From: Rusavskia elegans
Lineage: Eukaryota > Ascomycota > Lecanoromycetes > Teloschistales > Teloschistaceae
DNA length: 64,000 nucleotides
Direction: 5' to 3'
Assembly (NCBI GenBank): GCA_011316305.1
Contig: SAUG01000029.1
Coordinates: forward strand, 744,001-808,000
Shown here piece by piece: positions 57,933 to 64,000 of this stretch. Below the pieces are notes generated by a model. The model ran no database searches, was not told where the DNA came from, and worked only from the letters and a program-made list of their open reading frames with translations. Made by a program: the position numbers and the translations under genes. Position 1 is the stretch's first letter. Each line of letters starts with the position of its first letter.

Positions 57933-59704
57933 ATGGTGATTATACGCTGCAATGCAGCAATTCGATCAATAGCTTTCTCAAATCAAGCCCAACATTGCGG
58001 TCCTGCAGGTATTTTCCTCAGCATCCCAATCAATTCGAAGCTAGGATTCTACCATCGAAGGCCATCATGCATGTCAAGGTGTCGAAGTCTCTCGGAAATC
58101 TCGCACAGGCGCGAGACTCTGTCCAAGGAGGGTGTCCGTGAGCACGCAGTTCAAACCCGTGCTAATAGAGGCCCGAACTCGCGCAGGCGAATGTCAGACC
58201 AGGTGTCCCCTTCTGAATCTCATACTGCTCTGAATTCTGGCCTGCCAAAGGCTTCAGGAATTAATGTGCCTGCTCTCACCACGGATGAAGACTCCGGTCA
58301 ATCGCCTAGCCCCGTATGGTGTTTTCCGCCTCAACCATTTTCTCGCCCTTATCGACATGCGCAGGTCAAATGGAAAACATCTAAGGGTCTCTTCAACGCA
58401 GTATATCTCCGCGACTGTTGCTCTTGCGATCGTTGCGTCGATCCCTCAACGACACAGAAGACATTCGAGACCGCTGATATCCCGCCCAACATACAGCCCA
58501 GATCTGTGGAACCCAAAGATGATGGTTGTGTACATATTACTTGGGAACCAGATCTACCTGGTTTCGAAGACCATGTAAGTGTATTTGACTCGTTGTTTGG
58601 TGGAAAGAACAACCTCCTCCAATCGCGTCTCGAAGCGACTTCCAACCAACCATGCGAACCCAAGTTGTGGAACCGCGATACCATGTCTCAACATCAGCTT
58701 AGCGTTGGTTACGACTCTTACATGGAGTCTTCCTCCACCCTTCTTGCTTGTCTTCAGCACTTACATCTTTATGGTCTATTGTTTATTCACTCCATTCCCT
58801 CCTCCGCCGATGCTGTCAAGCATATCTGTGAGCGAGTAGGTCCCTTAAAAAATACACTCTACGGATCTACTTGGGATGTGAGGTCTGTACCATCCGCGAA
58901 AAATGTAGCCTACACCTCATCGAGTCTGGGTTTTCACATGGTGAGATGACCTCTCTTAGCTATCAGAACTTCGTACGATGAGCTACTCATATAGGACCTT
59001 CTCTACGTCGAGAATCCACCAGGTTTCCAGATTCTGCATTGCCTTGAGGCCAGCACTCAAGGCGGTGAAAGTCTTTTCAGCGATGCTCTCCGAGCAATTC
59101 ACAAGGTCGCAAAATCACGGCCGGACTACTATGCTGTCTTGGAGAAATTTCCCGTAACGTACAGGTATCACAATAACGTAGGTCTACGATTGAGACATCC
59201 CTCACAATCAATTTTTGCTTAAGGATTGTAAAGCATGAGTGGTACCAACAAACGCGCCCACACATTGAGACAAGCGTTTCGCCACACGACTATACAAAGC
59301 CCAGATTCCAGCGTCGGACAGAAGATTTGTTAAAGAGGCCGTTAATAAAAGCAGTGAATTGGAGTCCTCCTTTCCAGGCACCCTTTCTTGTCAACACTGG
59401 CAGTGGTATGTCTTCTCCCACCTCTCCGTACTACCCACAGGAGCAAGACGACGACATTGCAGCTTTTCGGACATATATTGAGGCAATTCGCTATCTCAAA
59501 AACAAATTAGAAAGGGATCATGCAGTGTTTGAGAAGAAGCTGGAGCCTGGGACAGCCGTCATATTCAACAATCGAAGAATTGTACACGCCAGAAGAGCTT
59601 TCAAAAACCAAGGTGGTGAAAGATGGTTGAGAGGGGCTTATGTCGACACAGATGTTTTCCGGAGCAGGCTTAGAGTGTTAGGAGAAGAACAAGAAAGCGA
59701 CTAA
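57933..59704 (+). CDS. Gamma-butyrobetaine hydroxylase-like Fe(II)/2-oxoglutarate dioxygenase
   Basis: Three exons: join(57933..58940, 58995..59177, 59234..59704), 553 residues. The first 90 residues are basic and poor in acid, a likely mitochondrial presequence (MVIIRCNAAIRSIAFSNQAQ). An N-terminal zinc domain has DCCSCDRCVDPSTTQKTF. The TauD-like domain has LYGSTWDVRSVPSAKNVAYTSSSLGFHMDLLYVENPPGF, with the iron-binding HxD split by intron 1, then ILHCLEASTQGGESLFSDA, the distal NNRRIVHARRAF and RWLRGAYVD for 2-oxoglutarate. Eukaryotic family members make carnitine from gamma-butyrobetaine; a trimethyllysine dioxygenase is the closest alternative. The acceptor of intron 2 (AG at 59232-59233) was chosen because it is the one that keeps frame. 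Confidence 0.84.
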
Positions 59705-60050
59705 TCTGAAGAACAAAGACCCGAGCAAAAACCGTCTTTGGGGAAGTTATTGGAGATAATCCAAGCCCACAGCCAGTCGAGAGATCTGTCGCAATGACAT
59801 GAGTACGATACATGCTGCAGTGGTTCGCACAGATATGCTTGATTCCACCATGGAGTGAAAATTGTTTATCAGTACTTCTGCCGGCTTGTTCTGGAGCTTT
59901 ACCGTGATTTGTGGCAGCGATTCAATGAGGACAATGTAGCAGAAATCTGAACAAATGTACTTTTCGGTTTCTATCATTGCATTACCTAGAACAAGCACAG
60001 CTCATAACGCTATCATCGTAACGGCCTTGCAATTCTGAGGTGTAAAATCT
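59705..60050. other. Intergenic, convergent 3' flanks
   Basis: About 345 bases; nothing recognised. Confidence 0.4.
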
Positions 60051-61091
60051 CTATGTCGACGCTGCAGCCGGTTGCTTCTGATCTTCTGGCGCTGCCATTC
60101 CTCCCTTGCCCTTCGGGGCTGCCACATAATCGGCGAAGAAGTCCGGATTGCTGTCAAGTTCTTCTTCGACTATGTCGAGACCTCCGACAAATTCCCCACC
60201 AGCGTATAGTTGAGGGAATGTTGGCCTAGACTCCTGTTAGAGAGCAACCAGAGTGGGGCAGAGGATTCCCGCGTAGCTTACCAGACACTAAACGTCTTCA
60301 TCCCTGAACGTACTTCCTCATCCGCAAGCTGCAGCTCCCATTAGTATTACCCTCACATAGAGCATTTCCCAGCAGCGACGACTCACGATATTGAAGAACC
60401 CATACCTCACCCCCTTCTCCCTCAATATGCTCACAATCGTCCTCGAAAACCCACATTGCGGCGCACTGGGCGTCCCCTTCATAAACAACATCACCGGCGC
60501 CGCCTTCACCAACTCCTTTAACCTCGTCTCCAACTCCTCCTTCTGGCCCGCCGTCGACGACATCTCCGGCGCCGTCTTCGGATCATTCGCTCCCGGCGCA
60601 TATTTACTCAATCCACCCCCTCCCCCTTCGCCCTCTCCCTCTCCCTCTCCTTCTCCATTCGTCTCAACCCCCTCCTTCGCACCCTCATCTTCCCGCCTCG
60701 TGACCTCCAACGCAGGCGGTAATCCCAATTTCCCCGTATTCCCCCCCTTCCCCGCATGCCGTTCTACCGCGCTCCTCACTTTCGCCGCATCGCTCCCACT
60801 CACTTTCTCTAACACCTTCCCATCGCGCTGGATGACGAGGAAGGGCACGGCGGTGACGTCGTAGGATTCGGAGATTTGGGGAAGGGCTTCGGCGTCAAGG
60901 CTGAGGAAGGAGATGGTGGGGGGCGTTTGTGGAGGGTAGGAGGATGCGAGGGTTTTTAGGATCAGAGACATTTGGGCGCAGGGGGCGGCCCAGGGGGTGT
61001 GGAAGGAGATTATGATGGTTGCGGTGGGGGGGAGGGAGGAGATATGCGTGGTGAAGGCATTTTCGGATGTGATGTCCTCGACGGTGGACAT
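60051..61091 (-). CDS. Monothiol glutaredoxin, Grx3/Grx4 type (Trx-like + CGFS Grx)
   Basis: Minus strand, complement(join(60051..60225, 60282..60328, 60387..61091)), 308 residues. An N-terminal thioredoxin-like domain (about 1-110) has [16 protein letters not shown], where the usual WCxxC reads WAAPC, and the cis-Pro loop TAVPFL. A linker holds an acidic (Gly-Glu) run, [12 protein letters not shown]. The glutaredoxin domain has [22 protein letters not shown], the diagnostic CGFS, and [20 protein letters not shown] for glutathione and Fe-S binding. The tail is Gly/Ala-rich. Multidomain monothiol Grx proteins bind a bridging [2Fe-2S] cluster and pass iron status to regulators and to Fe-S assembly in cytosol and nucleus. 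Splices in the Grx domain were placed by frame and by recovery of the conserved [13 protein letters not shown] block. Confidence 0.9.
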
Positions 61092-63653
61092 GGTTGTGAG
61101 GAGGGTCTTTGGTTTGGGGATGTAAGTGGTTGGTTGTGGCGGTTCAAGATGTGGTCATGGTATGGTGGAATGGATGTAGAATGAATTGTCTTTTTATGAG
61201 TGTAGGGTCGTGAGAGTAGAAAAGCCAAAGCTCCAAAGATAAGTCAAAGTTCCGAGGAGCTCTCGGAGGATCAAAAAAAGAAAGCAATCAATGATGCAAT
61301 CGTGGCTTGGCGGTGCTGATTGGCCCGTCAATACAGGGGGCTTCTTGACATCTTTCCATCTGATAGTCTACAATAAACCCTCTCCACAGCTGAGTCTTTG
61401 GTACGAGTGTGCTAGTCATTGATCCCCTCTTCGGATCCTTTTGTTATTGTTGCTTGTTAGCCAATCGCATTAGGAATCCTTCAGCTTATGTGCGAATGTC
61501 GGCGCTCTTTCGGAGAAGACTCAAACACTGCAAGAACGCCAATTGCGCAGCAAGTGAGGCAGCTAAGACCTTTCGACTCGCTGTCAAGAGGATACGATCA
61601 TAGCCTCGGACGAACCATTCGAGTCTTTCACCACAGACCCATTCAAGTACGATGGCGTTGGAGGAGTCACTCTTGTACCGAGAACGTCGCCAAGTCCGGT
61701 GTATATCGAGCTTGTATTCCAAGTTGGCGGCCATGGGGATCGTGCCTTTTGTTCAGCGAAGTCGCGTGAAGACAGTCTTTCTGCCTGAAGGGGACCGTTC
61801 ACACGAAGTGGCTGAGAGGTAGTAGGAATTGAAGTAAGATTTGCATCACATCTGAAGAGAAGCCAGTTGGATCGAAAGGTGCTCTTTCGAACGTATAGCC
61901 ATGTTATACTGACGTCTCGATCTTGGCTTTGTTTCGACTGTTGGGACGCTGAGAATCTCGGAACACCTCGTTCAAGTAACCAGTCGCTGGCCCTTGCACT
62001 GGTGCTTCAACATGGAGCCAAACCCACCGTCCTAGGAGGCGCGTCAGGCAGCAAACAGGAATCCAAGAACGACTGCCCTTACGACTGAATTGAGGAGAAA
62101 CCGTGAGATACCTTGTGGGCGACAAACGATGTTGGGTGACAACCATACCTTGGGTGATTTCCATGGCGACCAATACACCAAGGACGGAGACATAGTATAG
62201 CAAGCGTGCCATAATTGCCCGGGATCGAACGCTGCGATCGATACCACAGTCTCTACTACTGGTACATCAAGGTCGGATCGCTTTTGGAAAACTCAACTAC
62301 CAGCGTGGAATGCGGCATCAATCTCGGGGCTGCATAGCATCTTCTGTTGTGCAGCTTGAGGTCCCCAACAGCAGCACTGCTTTATGGTCGGGAATTCCAT
62401 GGGGCTGCTGAAGTGGACAGGGTGGCCGTGCTACGCCGGCATTGTCTGATGCATCAGGAGGCGCCCTCAGGAGGGACACTACGAAGCCTACAGTACCACT
62501 CGAGATCCACCGTTGCATTGTGGTATGGGCTGAAGCTCTTCTAGACGACCCCGAGTATGGTCACTGTGCTGGCCGGGTGTTTCCTCTTTCGCCAGTGCTC
62601 TGGGTTTGCAGGGTCCAGCCAAGAATGAATCTCATCTCTCTGACAGCGCAGGTGCAAGCTGTTGGGGTTTCCAACGACAATGCTGTACAAAGCCAGTCCA
62701 ATCATGGTTGTCATAATCTTCTCATTGATAGTCTCGAAGACTGGCTGCTTGTATGCCGATATGGGTCTGCTTCGACTACAATCATGCGAACAGGAGGTGG
62801 CTACCTCTTGATCGCAGCAGCAATGGCTTTGGCTGCCCTCATTCAGATCTCAGCTTTGCAAGCGGTCTATGCCAGTGTCCCTCACTTATCTGCAACAGCT
62901 CCAACGGCGGTCGCACCCCAAGTACCATGATCGCCTCCGTTCAGTTGCCTGTCCATGCTCTTAAGCATCTCCAGATGACTTAGCCAATTCGGCTGGATAT
63001 TCCAAACCAGCCACTATGACGTGGCCAAAACCCATGGCAAGTATTCAACAGGCTGCGTTCACTCCGACGATGACTCTGAGAGCAATAATCAGCATTGCCA
63101 TCATTCCGACTTGTCAATTCAGAACTCGTGTGGGCACGCACCAGTCTTGCCATTGGGCCCAACCATGGGGGCGGTCTAAGTCGCCCTTGAGTCAAATTGC
63201 TGCAGATCAACTTGAGGAGTTGAGCAGTGAAAGCTCCGATATGACAGTGCTGCGGCATAGAGAGCAGAGACAGAAACCAGCACCACGTATCAACAAAGCT
63301 TAGCTCCTGCTCAGGCATGGCAACGACCCTGACTTGCACCTGCCATCGCATGCAGTTCTCAGGCTGATGGCACCGCTTCGGACGAGAACAATGATTACCA
63401 AGATCTCCTTCGTTGACTGTAAGGCATCAATAAGGTCATCGCAAACCGTGCAGTTACCAAAAGAATGCGTCATACCTGAAAGTAAGGCATCAACCAGCAG
63501 CAGAAGACTAGTCAAATAGCAAGGATGGCTCATTTTCATTCAAGAACAGTGTTGAATCACAACATATTTAAAGGCTACGGAGACGGCGCCGCCAAGGTCT
63601 AAGAGTTTTGCTGGATGGGAGTGAATAAATATCAGATCGAGGAAAGAACTTTC
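61092..63653. other. Unassigned terminal region with small open frames
   Basis: About 2.5 kb. It contains many ORFs of 60-160 codons on both strands. Best of a weak set: a 102-codon minus-strand ORF, 61904-62212, opening with MARLLYYVSVLGVLVA (signal-peptide-like), and a plus-strand frame near 62790-62880 with a hydrophobic run LLIAAAMALAALIQISALQ. Neither shows further family features. A decayed multi-exon gene is possible. I would not annotate a gene here. Confidence 0.45.
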
Positions 63654-63731
63654 GGCCAGCTCCCGTGGTCTAACGGCAAGGCGGTCATGGAGAGTCCAGC
63701 GCTTTGACCATAGGCCACGTGAGAGCTGGCC
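63654..63731. repeat. 78-base imperfect inverted repeat (long hairpin)
   Basis: Ends are perfect 9-base arms, GGCCAGCTC and GAGCTGGCC. Inside, CGTGG pairs with CCACG and GGTCA with TGACC in order. The left arm contains TGGTCTAACGG, which resembles a pol III A box, but there is no T-arm (GGTTCRA) in the 78 bases, so a tRNA is not supported. Confidence 0.65.
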
Positions 63732-64000
63732 TAACGACAACACAACGACCACCAACGACCACCCCGACCAACTCCTGGAATACGCCCGTTGACTCGACCT
63801 TCTGGAATCCGGTGATCATAGAGACGTAGGCGTTGGTGCCGAACTCTTTTGACTTTTGGATCACTGTGATTGTTCCTTGTATAGCGAGTTTGAGAGGGTG
63901 GGGAGGCACGTGAACATTGAGCTGAATAGGGCTATACACGAGTCCTGGGTTCGAGCCTCTATGTAGGCATTTTTGGTTTTTGCTGGAGGCTACATGGTCT

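Noticed and set aside
63930..63970. B-box-like GGTTCGAG as evidence of a tRNA gene
   Set aside because: Flanking bases do not form a T-stem or acceptor stem, and the nearest A-box-like motif is 280 bases away.

Overview
The window is nuclear DNA from a filamentous ascomycete (Pezizomycotina). Most genes carry one to four short introns of about 45-90 bases with GTRNGT-like donors, CTAAC/CTGAC-like branch sites and YAG acceptors. The gene set is typical of moulds: a KRE9/KNH1-like wall protein, a NUXM-type complex I subunit, a DnmA-type dynamin, a patatin-NB-ARC-TPR NLR relic and a Cys-rich secreted protein. I cannot place it in a class with confidence. All exon joins below were read by hand from frames and splice signals.

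Layout, 0-17 kb: 5' part of SIL1 (-), a Cys-rich secreted protein (+), RPS15 (+), a low-complexity polypyrimidine/polypurine spacer, a Ser/Thr-rich GPI-anchored KRE9-like protein (-), a complex I subunit (-), a decayed NLR gene (+, 8.79-12.14 kb), a MYND-SET (SMYD-like) protein (-) and an Sds3/Dep1-family Rpd3L subunit (-).

17-31.5 kb: NOP12 (+), a coiled-coil SHE3-like protein (+), an unnamed KH/RGG-type putative RNA-binding protein (+), RAD17 (+), then a divergent pair: a Tm-1-like/UPF0261 protein (-) and its TIM-barrel partner family (+, to 32.4 kb).

32-50 kb: AMP deaminase (-), a 1676-residue F-box/zinc-finger protein (-), ABP1 (+), a secreted PEBP-family protein (-) and the fission dynamin DNM1 (+).

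50-64 kb: a UAA-family nucleotide-sugar transporter (-), the PP2A B subunit CDC55 (-), a Ser-rich unknown protein (+), the thiamine-pyrophosphate carrier TPC1 (-), a gamma-butyrobetaine-hydroxylase-like enzyme (+) and a monothiol glutaredoxin (-). The last 3 kb has no gene I can defend, but holds a 78-base hairpin.

Most of the window is housekeeping content. The parts deserving a second look are the NLR relic, whose 11 premature stops all fit the CpA-to-TpA / TpG-to-TpA pattern of repeat-induced point mutation (RIP), the divergent Tm-1-like/TIM-barrel pair, the lone Cys-rich secreted protein, and some splicing oddities (17- and 26-base exons; a stop-free 63-base intron just before the DNM1 P-loop).
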